Source: Aphis gossypii (Eukaryota; Arthropoda; Insecta; Hemiptera; Aphididae). Taken from it: a DNA stretch of 64,000 nucleotides. Where the stretch lies: assembly GCF_020184175.1 (NCBI RefSeq), contig NC_065530.1, positions 61,481,260 through 61,545,259 on the forward strand, given 5' to 3'. Shown here piece after piece: positions 1-11,699 of the stretch. The position numbers and the translations under genes were made by a program. Every line of letters starts with the position of its first letter. Position 1 is the first letter of the stretch. Below the pieces are notes generated by a model that saw only the letters and a program-made list of their open reading frames with translations, was not told the DNA's origin and did not search any database.

Positions 1-420
1 TATCATTATAATTTGATTAATATGACAACAATAAATAAAAATAAAACTTTGAAATGTGTGATTTTGTTATAAGTAGAAATTTTACTGATGGAGTGATGCA
101 TAAATTAAATAATAAATAATAATGATAATTATGTGAAAATCGTATGGTAATTTGGTATTATAATGTTTCTTCTTAACGAAAATAAGTTTAATTAAGTCTA
201 TTCTTGTTATGATTTTAAAATGGAGCTGTTCAAAACTTTAACTATCGGGTAACTATCGTTTGCGTCTTGCCACGGATTCAAAATATAAAATAAATACTTT
301 TGTTTTCACTGATTCTATTTGTATTCAAATATATTTTATGTATATAATATATATTCGTAAACAGTGTTTCTTTCTAGAATAATAATTTACTATTTTGTGT
401 AAATACAGGTATTCGAATAT
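1..420. other. AT-rich noncoding
   Basis: Stop codons are dense on both strands. I see no gene, repeat boundary or transposon end here. Confidence 0.6.
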
Positions 421-735
421 TTCTTTACACGACTCGGGCACCGGAGACGTCTCGGCTCGCGACCGCGATTAGTGTCGGAGCGCGTAGCAAAAAACACGCG
501 ACAGTTGTATTTTTGTCCCGTCCGCCTCGTTCATCGCCATGTTTACAATATTGGGCCAGCCAAAAAAAAAAACAAAAAACAAAAAACAAAATCGGCTACA
601 TAGTAAATATCAAATTGTTCGTAAGAGCCCCCGTAGCGTCTCCTCGCGGTCATCGTCGTCGTCGCTGAACGTGGGCGCGCGACACGAAGCGATACAAGGC
701 GCCTCGACACGAGCACGCATAATATAGGTTTATGT
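421..735 (+). other. CpG-rich island with a small basic ORF
   Basis: Composition switches sharply to CpG-rich sequence. An ATG at 539, in a reasonable start context (gcc before ATG), opens a 62-residue frame ending at 727. The product would be very basic: a Lys/Asn/Gln-rich stretch at about residues 9-18, made by an A-rich homopolymer-like tract, then a Ser/Arg run at about 31-42. No domain is recognised. The abrupt GC rise and the Kozak-like start would suit a 5' untranslated region or first exon, but the low-complexity coding makes chance equally likely. No convincing splice donor closes the frame. Confidence 0.2.
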
Positions 736-1089
736 ACTACGTTGTATATTTGTTATACAGAGTGATTGTTTTCACTAGCACAAAAATTTAGGTTAATTTA
801 CGTCACAAATAATTATAATAGGTAATTATAATATTGTAACATTTTTTTGTTTTCTATGACGTATATCGTAATCCGAAGCACACGATTGATCTAATTGATT
901 AGGATAACGAAACATTGAATCCGCGGGAATTGAGCCATACTGATCGTCAACACTCACTATAATTTATCCAAACTTTAAACGATTATCAATTGCGCTGAAG
1001 AACGTTATATTATAATATTATTATCGTTATTACATTATTATGCTGAATAATTCGTCAAAAAGTGAAAATTTTGAAAACGAGTCAATATT

Positions 1090-1459
1090 ATGCTATACTC
1101 TTTGATTTACAACGACGACAAGTGGTCTGCTGCTTCGAGAGAATCGCTCGGTGTACAAAAAACAATACGCGAGTGTATTATAATAATAATATCTTGTATA
1201 TTATCTTAAAAATCGCGAACCGGTCGACGTGGCGCGAGTCTCCTCGGTGGACCCAGATTGGTACATAAGTTATTTTGTGTACTCCATAAACGATGTTTTT
1301 TTTTCGTCTGTACGAACTGGCCATTTATTTGGCGATTTTTTTTTCGTCTTGTTGTTATTTTGTTTGCGACGTCCGCCCGTTGTTCTTATACTATATACGA
1401 CCGTCGTCGGTGCCGAGACGGGAACGAGTGTCTACCGGCGCAATCATGTCGCTGTATAA
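1090..1459 (+). other. Coding-like open frames, unassigned
   Basis: Two overlapping open stretches lie here. One is an ATG frame at 1090-1209 (39 codons). The second runs open from upstream of 1229 to 1459 without an early ATG; its middle is hydrophobic (Phe/Leu-rich, about residues 37-60) because of runs of T. GC content is higher than in the flanks. No domain, start or splice pair is convincing, so this may be an exon fragment or chance. Confidence 0.15.
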
Positions 1460-4400
1460 CGTACTAAATTATTGTCAGGTATATATATCATTTTAATAAT
1501 TATTACTGGTATAATAATATGAACGCGATCGCGGGAACACGGTCCAGCTTCGTCTACCTAACCTAAGTCGCGCGTGGGTCCCTATACGTCTCGTCCGACA
1601 CGATATTATTACCGGCAATAATACATTAAAATATAATGTAGGTACCTATCCATAACATTATAATATACGAATACTCCTGCATGTACGAGTACAGTGAATG
1701 TGTGTGTGCGCCTCCTATGGTATATATTATAATATTGTTACCTACATATTATGCGTTGAATAATAATATCACAATCGTTATTAACCTAGGTACACAGATT
1801 TTGACTGTAAATGTCGTAAATAATTCAAAAACCTTTTCGCCAATATTATATGCGACAAATGCATGTTTTACGTATATAGCTCGTCGAACCCTGTTTATAG
1901 TAGAATAAAATATTCCGTACCTATATTCACACCCCGAATAACTCAGCTCCTATATAGCAGTCCCACTAGGTCGTATGCACCGATTTTTTCGGTGATATCC
2001 GTAAACACTAAATCAGGCGACTGACTTTATAATCATGGTAAACCTGAGGGAAAATACTATTTTTGGATATCGAAGAAAAATATGCACAAAAATCACAAAG
2101 TTTGCGTTACAAATTACTTGTTAACTTGATTATTCAAGCCAATATTATCAACGTATTGTTAAAACAAATAACATGATTATAGTCTTAATTAATAATAGCT
2201 TTGAATTTATCATTAATGGCTGCATTAGTTTTAAACTGCATTTTAAATACTCGGAGAATTATGTTTTAATTTCATAAATTTAAAAGTATACGTGTTATAA
2301 TAATGATTTTCCTTAAAAACAAATACCCATATACTCTTAGACTGTGCAAGACTGCATATTAAACATATAACAATATAAAACGATATTGAGTATTATTATC
2401 ATAACTTAGAATATAGCCTTTGAATATGGTGGTGATATGCTTTAGTGTTTCCTTTGATTCTTCCGCAACCGCTGATCCACGCTGAACACAAAGTTTGTGG
2501 CGGTAAACTACTGTAATACCACATTATTATATCACAATATTATAGCGTTAACAGGAACGACATAGCCGCGTGGGTAGTACCTAAACATACCTCAGCAAAG
2601 ACGACTGAAATGCCGACAGACGAAGCAAGGAAACCCAAGACAACAGAATTAATATAATACAACAATATATATAAAATTGTTAGGTTAGTCAGTCAAAATA
2701 TGTCTGAAATTTCTCCGACTATCATACCTACATAAATCGTTTTGCGTTGGTGTTTGAATCGCTGGGACTCATAAGAACGCATATAATTTATTTCACGTAT
2801 AAATATTTTTCTGCGGTACTGTGTGGTACCTACAATAGCTGCCAGCCGAGTTGTAAGGCAAAACATTTTAAATTATTCTCAATGTTGATGAAACAAAAAG
2901 TTTTGAAACTTTTCACTATCAAAACTTACAAATAAAAATTATTTCATATTATGCATATTGTACATATTGTTATAAAACAATATTAAATAGCCCACTCGAT
3001 TTCATCTCCGATGCATGGCCGCCATTTGTCACGAGAACAATATTCCCATAACACACAGATTTAGTGCAACTCATACAAAACATCCGTATCTATGAGAATA
3101 ATCAACTATCAAAATAAAACTAACGTTATCGTAGATTTTATGTAAATATTACTAGTACTTGACAAATGTCATCAAAGTAATTTTTTTGAAATTTAATAAA
3201 ATGTCAAAAGCGTACGACATCTTTCGTTTGCCTTTGCCCGATCAATAAACAACACTTTTTGCGAATATTTACTCATTATTTATTATATAGAAATATTTGA
3301 TCAGCGTTAGAAAAATAATGTCATGTTTAGTTCTGAAAATGTCGAAATTTTTAGATGGTTACTGCGGCGTTTCAAGAACATTATTGATGACTTATTATAT
3401 ACAGTTATCATGTTTAAAAGGCAGTTTAACGATTGTAATACTTTTAGTTTTAAAATATATAATATTAATATTTATTGTTAGTTTATAAGCAAACACTTTT
3501 CCAAATAGTTTTTATCAGTAAGCTTGAGTTAATAAATAAAGTTGTTCTTTACGAGCCTATAAATAAAATATTTATTCAAATATTTATATATATTTATATA
3601 TACATAGAAAGAGTTAGTGCCCATAATCTTTAATTAAGTACGTCTTGTTATACTAACTCCAATCTCTGATGTTTTTATTAAACATAAATATGCATTCAAT
3701 TACTTCAATTTCAATACAATATCTAATGTAAATAACGACGCCATTAAAAGTTCATAAAATACGCGTTTCCAAAGTTTTAATTTGCAGGTTGGTGGCAATT
3801 AATTTTTTTTTTTAATGTTAGTTTCTCTTGATTTTTTAGCTTATTTTGAAAAAATGTATTTGTACATTATTATATTGTAATGCATAAAGTTTGACGAATA
3901 ATATGTAAATATTTATTTTTTTTTTACTTTTGATATTTTAAGAAACTTATGCTTGTTTAAAATAATAAACTCATTATTTAAATTGTATAATAATAATTAA
4001 AAAATATTATAAATTCGTTTAATATGATTATTAGTAATATTACGCTTTAATATAATAATTTTACATCATACAAACATTAAAAAAAAAAAATTTAAAAATA
4101 AGACGCCGTATTTTTTGTTATCATATTATTTTTATAAAAACTGATAAAAATAAAAATAAAAAATAAAATCAATAAAATCAGTACCTACACCGATAATAAA
4201 TTAAATTAAATCATTAAATCGTTGTATAATTTAGTATAATATTAAACATCTATTATAAAAACGTCTGAACTCGTAAAACATTAATTGCATACTCGTTTAA
4301 CTCGTCTAACGTGTATATTACAATACTAATATATTCTATTCAGTGTCAGGAAATATATACAAGTCAATTCTCAACATAATGTTATTAATGAGGTTTCTTA

Positions 4401-4555
4401 TTTTTTCGTTCAGTATTTACGAACAAATGTTAGGTCGGATGAAACTTGTCGGCGTTCAAGTTTAAATCTCGTGGTACCTGAGACGATATTGTGTTTTCTT
4501 TTCGAAATCACGAGTAGTTATATTATTGTCTCCGAATATCAATAATAATACTGTA
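1460..4555. other. AT-rich noncoding
   Basis: Only short chance frames occur here (for example around 1681-1908, 2747-2935 and 3297-3488). Poly-A/T runs are frequent between 3800 and 4150. I see no transposon termini and no RNA gene. Confidence 0.6.
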
Positions 4556-4559
4556 CGAA

Positions 4560-5330
4560 CAGGGACGGGGGCCTGCGCACTTTGCTTCGGCAACCGCAAA
4601 TGTCGACTATCAAAAGATAGCAGTTCTCACTAAGTGATAAGTCGACATAATCCTATTCGCGAGGTGCCTCCGCAGGTGAATAACGTCAAACACACATGTG
4701 TTTACGTGTATATGTATATTGTATATATATACATATAATACAACGTAGTCCTTTTCAGCAGTGGTTCTGATGCCACCGTATACTTCTGACTAGGCGATCT
4801 TCTCGGAAAATCATACCCATCGTGCTTGTACGTCACTCACGCGGAATTAACATAAAGACCGATTCTATAATATTATCTCAATGGGCTCTTCTCTTCACTA
4901 CCTTCCATCCCGTGTACGCCCATACACGACTCAGCATCACATCGTTTTGCCTTTAGAGTTTCCTCAGTGAAAATGTTCTTCTCGCGCCCTCGCTAGCGCG
5001 TTCGCTTCTAAGTAAGTCAATCACGTCGACAAACAAAGTTCACCACTGTCCTCGTCTGGTTGACAAGCAAACTGCGGGTATGCGAATGGCCAAAAGATCA
5101 AAACCGCGTTTGTTGCTGCAACCTGCCACCGCACTCTCGACTCGACGACTATAGTCGTGGTGTATAGAGTCTGTATGATGTGTGTTAACACTTAACACTA
5201 TACATAACATAACACTCGTGACGTACAAGCGAACGCCGCCTTGAAACGGAATGTCATTATTATTATTGTTATTTATTATTATATAGTATAATGTACGAGA
5301 GGGAGCGATAGATGCAAGACGTCGTCGCAT
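4560..5330. other. GC-richer island with structured segment and minus-strand ORF
   Basis: This CpG-containing segment is bounded by AT-rich DNA. It holds a potential multi-stem structure (4601-4647), a TCAGTG initiator-like word near 4964, and on the minus strand an ATG-started 96-residue frame (5330 to 5040). That frame has an Asn run from a TTA/ATT repeat and a Cys/Arg-rich C-terminal third. No domain is recognised. The composition suggests promoter or 5' exon sequence, but no gene can be assigned. Confidence 0.25.
4601..4647. other. Nested inverted repeats (possible three-way junction)
   Basis: TGTCGACT at the left pairs with AGTCGACA at the right. Inside are CTATC-AAAA-GATAG and TCACT-A-AGTGA hairpins, though the first inner hairpin shares two bases with the outer stem. 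As RNA or single-stranded DNA this could fold as two hairpins on a closing stem. Function unknown. Confidence 0.35.
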
Positions 5331-7680
5331 TGTCTTAAAACGTACATCGACGGTATAATAATAATCTATTCAACAAAATTTACATTAAAATACAGAAAAC
5401 ATTGGTAGAGTACTTGCATTGAGAAAATTTCGTTATATAAACGTATGTTTCGAGAGGTTTTAATTTTTTCAGAGTGTGATTAACTCACCAAAGAAATATT
5501 ATAATAGAGTGAAGGAGACGTCAATTGAGTTTTTTCCGGGTGTGCGAGATTTTAGATAGTCTAATTTTAACATTTCATCATAATGCTTAAAATATATATA
5601 TATATATATATTTAATTATATAAATGGATGTTAATAATTTTCTTTTTCCCTCTTTTATAATCCCAATTATAATTATTCATGTAAATTAAGGAACTTTAAA
5701 AACAGCTAACAATTTAATGTGTTAATACCTTATACGTATAAAGCTGCTAGCTGAAAAAATTTCATTACTATTTCAAAAAAAAAGACGAAATAATGCGGTA
5801 TAAGGGAATTGGAATTTAATTTAATTCTAAAATTTAACACTATACGTTTACATAATACGTTACTTTAAAATTTAAATTGGCAAATATCTACAGGTTTATA
5901 TGTGTACTAATGCGTTAAAAGCTTCTTCTAAATTAACACCACTGATTTCTTCCTTTTCTGCAACTATACAACCAAACATTTAATTTATTATCAATGATGA
6001 ATTATCACCCATGGCAGTTTATAAATAGATTTTAACTCTGTTGAAAATAAGAAACAAAAAAAACTTTCATTAGAAGCTGTTGATACTGGTTAGGTAAATA
6101 ATATAGAAATGATATTGAAAGTTTTGTTAAATGCTTCAGGATAATCTTTAAGACATGTTACTACGGTATTTAAATTTATATCACTTTTTATCAATATGTA
6201 GTGATTTAGAAGATGAAAACTGTAAACAAATTTTAACTTTGTTGAATTAAAAATAACTATAATGATTTATAAATGATGATATATAATATGGCCTTTTAAA
6301 ATTAAAAAAAATATATTACTAAAACTGTCAAAAACTTTAAACAAATATTAAGAAAATGTGTCACTTGTTTGAAAAATTTCTCATCCAATTTCAAAATAAA
6401 TCTAATAAGTAATAAGTAAACTATATTTACTGTTAATAAAGCTGCATACTAATCGGATACTTGTTTAGCCAGTGTACTACAGCATTAATTATTTTTTTTT
6501 TTTTTAATATTTTAAATATTACTTGATTAATTTACTCTACAAAAATTATTTTTAAGCAAAGCATATGACATTGATTTAAAAATGTATATGTCTCTTTTCG
6601 CTTGAATTTTACATTGAATTTAATACTGAACAGTGGATTATTGACTTTTAATTTATTAAATCTATTCAAATAAATATACTATAGCTAATACTTATGAAAG
6701 GGAGTGCAATAGCCAGAAATTATTAATACTTAAATATTATAAATTTGTATTATATTCAATATAAAAACAATAGGAATTTTACGTGATACAAAATATCAAT
6801 TTTTATGCTTTTCTCGTAAATACATTTTATAATTAAACTGATAAATATATAAATAATATATTATTCAAATTTTATAATAGAAAATATCGTAATGTAAAAA
6901 ATAATTAAAACGGCACAGAAAAGCATTGTTAGCGGTCTAATTATTAATAATACTATTAAGTAAGTGGTTCCGTCGCACACCCCGCCCCAACCCCCAAATA
7001 AATGGTGCCCCTAAATTCAACAGAAAAACAAAAATACAATTGCATGCTATAATATTTGTAAATTTAATACATACTGAATAATAACGGAAATTGTTTTGAG
7101 TTTCAGCGTGTCAGATTACTGTGAAATGTTTACCCGTCATAGAAAATAATTTATAGGTTTTTGGTCTTTTCAGTATCGATTTATAATATCCTAAAGACAT
7201 AATATTCTATCTCTTGAAAGCAAATACAAACGACACCGACAATAACTGATTCAACGATTGCGATTTCTCTTCGTGATCCAATTACACCACACCTTGATTA
7301 GTACCACAATCGCTGCCCAATGTTTTCCTTAGTGTAATATTTATATATTGTGTAGAAAAATATTAAAACGCATAAACAAAAAAAAAATAAAAAAAGAATT
7401 ACTCGTTTACATTACTATTTGATACAAGTTACAACAGAGTGAGCTAATAAATAGAGATCGGTTTAATATTATTAAAAAACGAACCGAATAAGTATACTTT
7501 TTTTTGAAACTCGATTTGACTTTCCTGTTTCTAAATGTAGTGGACATGATATCAATTTTCAACAGCAATTATAAATATTTTAACATTATTTTCGTTAACT
7601 TCTGTTTTAAAGAAATGAAATAAACAAGAACGACGATCAAAGTTAAAAGAGATATAGTTTATTGTTTTAAAATAAATAAT
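5331..7680. other. AT-rich noncoding with (AT)10
   Basis: Contains an (AT)10 microsatellite at about 5592-5611 and several A/T homopolymers. A C-rich patch at 6975-7012 resembles terminal sequence of degraded DNA transposons, but no partner end is visible. No gene is seen. Confidence 0.6.
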
Positions 7681-7735
7681 TTAAAGACGATTAACGGCCA
7701 TAAATATTAATCGGTTTCGCGGACCGAAATGGCTT

Positions 7736-7806
7736 TGCATAGTATTTGCAAAGTCCGACGACTTCTACGTCGGACAATTTCGAGCGTGCTAAGCTGTGGC
7801 CTATGC
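7736..7806. other. Hairpin-forming segment
   Basis: GTCCGACG (7753-7760) and CGTCGGAC (7768-7775) form a perfect 8-bp stem with a 7-nt loop. GCATAG (7736-7741) can pair with CTATGC (7801-7806) to enclose it. It lies in a GC-richer stretch. It could be a structured RNA element or simply a palindromic site; neither is proven. Confidence 0.35.
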
Positions 7807-7809
7807 GTC

Positions 7810-8275
7810 GTAGGGATGACATATTAACGACGCGTTCGTTTTTACGGTTAATCGTTTATACTCTATAACTACCGTCGCAGGAGAGGTCAAATGGAAAAAT
7901 AATTTACACGTCTATGTCTTACGATACGACGTAACAATATACATGCCTTCAGTTAAATCGAGGGTAATCCTGTATCAATGTACTTAATACAACGCTCGTG
8001 TGTAAAATAGATATTATACCGAACGTCCGTGTCAATTAGACGACGATAATATTGTAGAGCACGGAAGCGTAATCCGATTGAGACTACTAAATTAATATTA
8101 TATAGCACACTCGATTTATCGACCGATCTGCGATTATGACGTAATTCTTTATCGTCATTTGAACAGCGCCGTAGGTGATCTATAGCATTTACAGCATCTA
8201 CAGTCTCGTAGATTCGTCGAATCTATGTCGAGCGAATATATAATTCGGTATAATGTAGGTACTATTATACAGAAT
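7810..8275. other. Mixed-composition noncoding
   Basis: Somewhat CpG-richer than the background. A 17-nt inverted repeat (TAGATTCG-T-CGAATCTA) lies at 8209-8225. No reading frame of note. Confidence 0.45.
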
Positions 8276-8484
8276 AGCCCACTCAGGGCCCCCACATGGG
8301 GGGGCTGATGGACCTTGAGTACCGGGGCCCGGCTATTTTAAGGGCCCGTGGTATAATAAAAAAGTTAATATTTTTCCAAAAATTGTGATAGATGGTAAAT
8401 TGTATTTTTAGAAGTCTTATAAAGGGCCCAGTCAAACATTTAGTACAGGGGCCCGAAATTGTATGTGGGGGCCCTGAGCCCACT
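8276..8484. mobile_element. Short non-autonomous hAT-type element (MITE) with target duplication
   Basis: The element itself is 8284-8476 (193 bp). Both ends carry the same 14-bp inverted repeat, CAGGGCCCCCACAT reading inward. It is flanked by a perfect 8-bp direct repeat, AGCCCACT, at 8276-8283 and 8477-8484. CAGGG-type ends with 8-bp duplications are diagnostic of hAT transposition. It encodes no transposase and would have moved in trans. The perfect terminal repeats and target duplication indicate a fairly recent insertion. The 66-residue minus-strand frame inside it is a by-product of the G/C-rich ends. Confidence 0.9.
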
Positions 8485-8910
8485 CTCTGGTAAGGTCGAT
8501 ATAGAAAAATTAGAATACTTTCAGGTGGCTTACTCTGTATATCTATTATAATATAATATTATTATAAGTCCTGAGTCGCATTTTTAAGGGAATCTCTCCA
8601 ATCATTTCGTGATAAGTTATGTCTTACTATTTTTTTCATTTTATATATATATTTTTAGAGGTTGTACAAATATGAAATAAAAGATTTGATTTCGTAATGT
8701 ACAGTGGGTGTGCGCATCCGTATCCAAAATTCAATTGAAAAACTGTTATAGCAACAGACTTTTGGATGATCCATGGGTTTGTCTCGCATCAGCTTGTGTC
8801 GATCCGGAACAGCGCTGTGCGTGTTATCACACCGTCTCCACAACTTAATCCCATATTACACCGAACACCGGACGACCGCACTTATACGTGCCTATAAGTC
8901 GGAGATGATT
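8485..8910. other. Noncoding
   Basis: AT-rich with a GC-richer part at 8700-8860. A minus-strand 62-residue frame (8843-8655) shows no recognisable feature. Confidence 0.4.
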
Positions 8911-9252
8911 CTACAATAATAAACAAGATGATTGCATGTTTATCCCGCGATTGAGTCTGTGGCGTTTTATGTGACCGGATATATAATATATAGGTATATA
9001 CCAACAGCTGTACTCACATAATACTATTATATTTGTTATTATCGTAGAAATGTGTGTTAAACACGGATATAATTTAACGGGCGTCCGATTTATAGTCGAC
9101 GAATCGTAATGACGGTGACTGAGAATGTGACCCGTCTGAGCAGGTAAGTGCGTCAACAAGGAATATTCATAAGGACCGATCGGAACAGAACAATATACAT
9201 AATTATAATTTAGACCTACGTCGATGGCGGAAGTAGTCGACAACAGGAGCAA
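8911..9252 (-). other. 113-residue minus-strand open frame, unassigned
   Basis: This is one of the longest frames in the window. It begins at a TTG and has no upstream ATG. The predicted product has a hydrophobic stretch near residues 68-92 and scattered Cys and His, without a domain I can name. On the opposite strand the same DNA carries a consensus 5' splice site (9141-9149) behind an ATG, so at most one reading is likely real. The moderate GC content of this interval would support either; chance is also possible. Confidence 0.2.
9109..9143 (+). CDS. Candidate first coding exon ending at a consensus splice donor
   Basis: An ATG at 9109 with a purine at -3 opens eleven complete codons (MTVTENVTRLS) and then reaches CAG|GTAAGT at 9141-9149, a full match to the metazoan 5' splice-site consensus. 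Unspliced, the frame stops one codon later, so the reading only makes sense with splicing (exon phase 2). I could not identify the matching acceptor: joining to the 9601 frame through the AGs near 9595-9600 gives an early stop. Family unknown. The donor is strong, but isolated consensus donors occur by chance in 64 kb. Confidence 0.2.
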
Positions 9253-9600
9253 CTCGATTTTAGAGTATACGTTTCACCGGCAATGGAGAGTGGACAATGG
9301 ACATGTAGCAGTGATAATTAATTAACACCTATTATTGGTATTAAAATAAAATGTATAGTATTATAATGAAGACCTTTTAAATTTCTGCGCCAAATAAATA
9401 AACAAACAAATCCTAAATAAATTTCCTAATTTCCATACACCGCATTGCAGTGGACGAAACGAAAAAAAAAACAATAACGAAATAATTATTTAACGAATAT
9501 TCCACGCGTATATTATACGGACAATAAAGGCGTTCCCAAACGGCACTTTAGTTGGTCTCGAATTTGATTAAAATTGTTTTTGTAAAAGCGGTGACTATAG
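9253..9600. other. AT-rich noncoding
   Basis: Nothing beyond short A runs. An in-frame TAG immediately precedes the ATG at 9601. Confidence 0.5.
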
Positions 9601-9792
9601 ATGTACTACGAATTATATTATTTTAAGCTATATATAGGTATAATCGCATTGTGCATTGTTGCTATATGTATCGTGTATTATACTGTCATACGGTTTTGGG
9701 TCAGCGATCCTGGACAATGTCCAAATAATTATGTTTACAATAACGAGATAAATAATAAATGTTTTCCGGGATACGTGGAAGAGAACGGGTAA
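9601..9792 (+). CDS. Hypothetical small single-pass membrane protein
   Basis: A 63-codon ATG frame. Residues 10-31 are a strongly hydrophobic segment rich in Ile, Val, Ala and Cys, long enough for one membrane span. It is followed by Arg31 and a polar, Asn-rich tail with Cys40 and Cys54 spaced like a small disulfide loop. A Tyr-rich N-terminus precedes the span. A TAG directly before the ATG fixes the start unless splicing joins there. The last codons overlap a possible donor (CGG|GTAATC), so this could be a first exon rather than a complete gene. No family is recognised. It is more protein-like than the other AT-rich frames nearby, but there is no homology evidence. Confidence 0.3.
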   Translation: MYYELYYFKLYIGIIALCIVAICIVYYTVIRFWVSDPGQCPNNYVYNNEINNKCFPGYVEENG

Positions 9793-11085
9793 TCAAAGAG
9801 TAGGTTTTTTAAAAATAAAAAACAGAATTCCAAATTAAAAACCATACATTAACTTTCAACCATTTTGAAATGTGCCTCTATACTGGTAAATAATTATTCA
9901 CGCTGTTTTCATTGTGCAAAAAAAAAAATCGCGTTAATTGAAAAAAACGAATTTAATCACGTTTAATCCTATAACTGATATGTACATCATCAGTCCCTAT
10001 AATACATTAAATGCTATATTTTGAATTTAGGACTCTCCCAACCCATATACTTTTTTATTCCCAATGCGTTTGATGTCCTTCACTACCCCGAAAAAAAATT
10101 ATAACATGATATATACGACATAATAAAATACTCTCAATGTGCATTATGCTTTTTTTTAATTAACTTTTTGGATAAATAAGTACTTCATTCTGCTTACCTT
10201 TTATCAGGTCATATATAAAATCCTCAATTCTGTATTTTCAGTATAAAAAATTGCCAATTATATCAAATAACATTGGACCGAGTGATTTTTTTTAATATTA
10301 AATAATCGTTGTGTCGGAAAATATTGACTTTGGGCATTTGGGAGACATTTTTTTTTTCGTTGATTTATTTGTAATTCAAAACAACATTTTCACCATTTTT
10401 TATAATTTTTAATTTTAAATATTTTACTTTTTGAACAGTTCATCTTTTTTCGAAATTGTATCAAGAAGATATTATTTAAGAGTATTTGCTTAGAAATTAA
10501 AGTTTTAATTGGTTATATAGGAGCACTCTATATTGGGTAAAATGATGGTCTAAACTTTAATTTCCTTTTAATTAACTTAACTGACAGAGTTCAATCTTAT
10601 TTTCACAAAACTATAATGATCTGAATCATATTCTGCTTCAGAATATAGGAATTTAAAATGTATTTATTAATGTTTTGATATACATAATTAAAAATGTTAA
10701 ATATGGACTTAATTTTTTTTAAAGAATTGAAGTTCATATTTTCACAACTCTGGCAAATTTACGATACGAAAATGTGTCTATTATTTTATAGTTAACACGT
10801 ATAAAATGTTAAATTGGTATAACTTAGGCATAGAAATTTAGTACAAGATTTCTCATAAGTATTTTACTCTTATGTTTTATTACATGATAATACATTAAAC
10901 ATTTTAACTATAAATCCATGATTAAATAACTAAAAAAAAAAAAAAAAAAATTTTTTACAACTATTTAATTCTTTATTTATTTATAATGTATATTTTAAAA
11001 AATATATTAAGTTTAAGCCTGCAATAGTTATCGAAACTAACAATTTTTGTTGAACAATGTAGTACAATTATTAGCCATATTATTA
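9793..11085. other. AT-rich noncoding
   Basis: No gene, RNA or transposon end is recognised. It includes an A18T6-type homopolymer at about 10931-10956. Confidence 0.6.
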
Positions 11086-11089
11086 TTGT

Positions 11090-11672
11090 CTTGAACCAAC
11101 TGATCGCATACGACGTCTCCTCATGCCACTTCGACCTATACGGTCCTAGAGGTATGTAGTCTGCTCATAACAATACAGAAGAAATTACGGCAGATGAGTA
11201 AAAAAACTTACAACAGAACATGTTAACTGTGCAATCGTTAAGTGCACAGCTCCTTTGAGGTGTGGTCGACTTTGAGGTTGGCGGTTACGCTTTTAGGCCA
11301 TTGAGTTTTTCATCAGTCAAGGATGAAATCATGTTTCGGAGATGTGGCTGACATCAAAAACGGCGGGGTTGGCGTGTACAACAGAAAACTCTTGAACCAT
11401 ACGCATCATGACATTCGCTTGAAATTCGTTTTTGTCCTATAACATAAAATACGGAATTTGCGATTACTCGATACAGACCGATGCCTCGGTTTTAAAGTCT
11501 TCTGGCCCCGTTTGATCTATTGAAAATCACGGTGTTTTTATCAGAAATTCAGACACTCAAACTTATGTACTTTAATAGGCATCAAACTGTAATGCCTTTT
11601 CTGTGCACCCAAAAGATCATTATTTGAATCGACAGCAAGGTCGGTTGGGCTGTTTGGCTCTATCTGAACCAT
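11090..11672 (-). pseudogene. Decayed or spliced coding remnant, family unknown
   Basis: On the minus strand several consecutive stretches read as ordinary protein with interspersed stops and frame changes. The ATG at 11672 opens 43 codons. A second block at 11436-11329 (35 codons to a TGA) follows a pyrimidine-rich ATTTTATGTTATAG acceptor-like sequence. Further open blocks in another frame continue to about 11090. If an intron (11570-11437, GT...AG, 134 nt) is removed, the first two blocks join in phase 0 into a 69-residue frame, but the GTACAT donor is weak. Without splicing, the interval between the blocks also reads as protein with three stops, which favours an old pseudogene or transposon-derived ORF. 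I recognise no domain. Composition is clearly GC-richer than the flanks. Confidence 0.35.
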
Positions 11673-11699
11673 AATATATAAAGCACTGCTTTAATCTTA

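Noticed and set aside
750..780. TATACAGAGTGATT word like the GGGTGATC family end
   Set aside because: Subterminal sequence does not align and no second end is present.
6966..7015. C-rich patch resembling a transposon terminus
   Set aside because: No inverted partner or target duplication could be found.
8283..8483. 66-codon minus-strand frame
   Set aside because: Coincides exactly with the hAT MITE; it is a shadow of the inverted ends.
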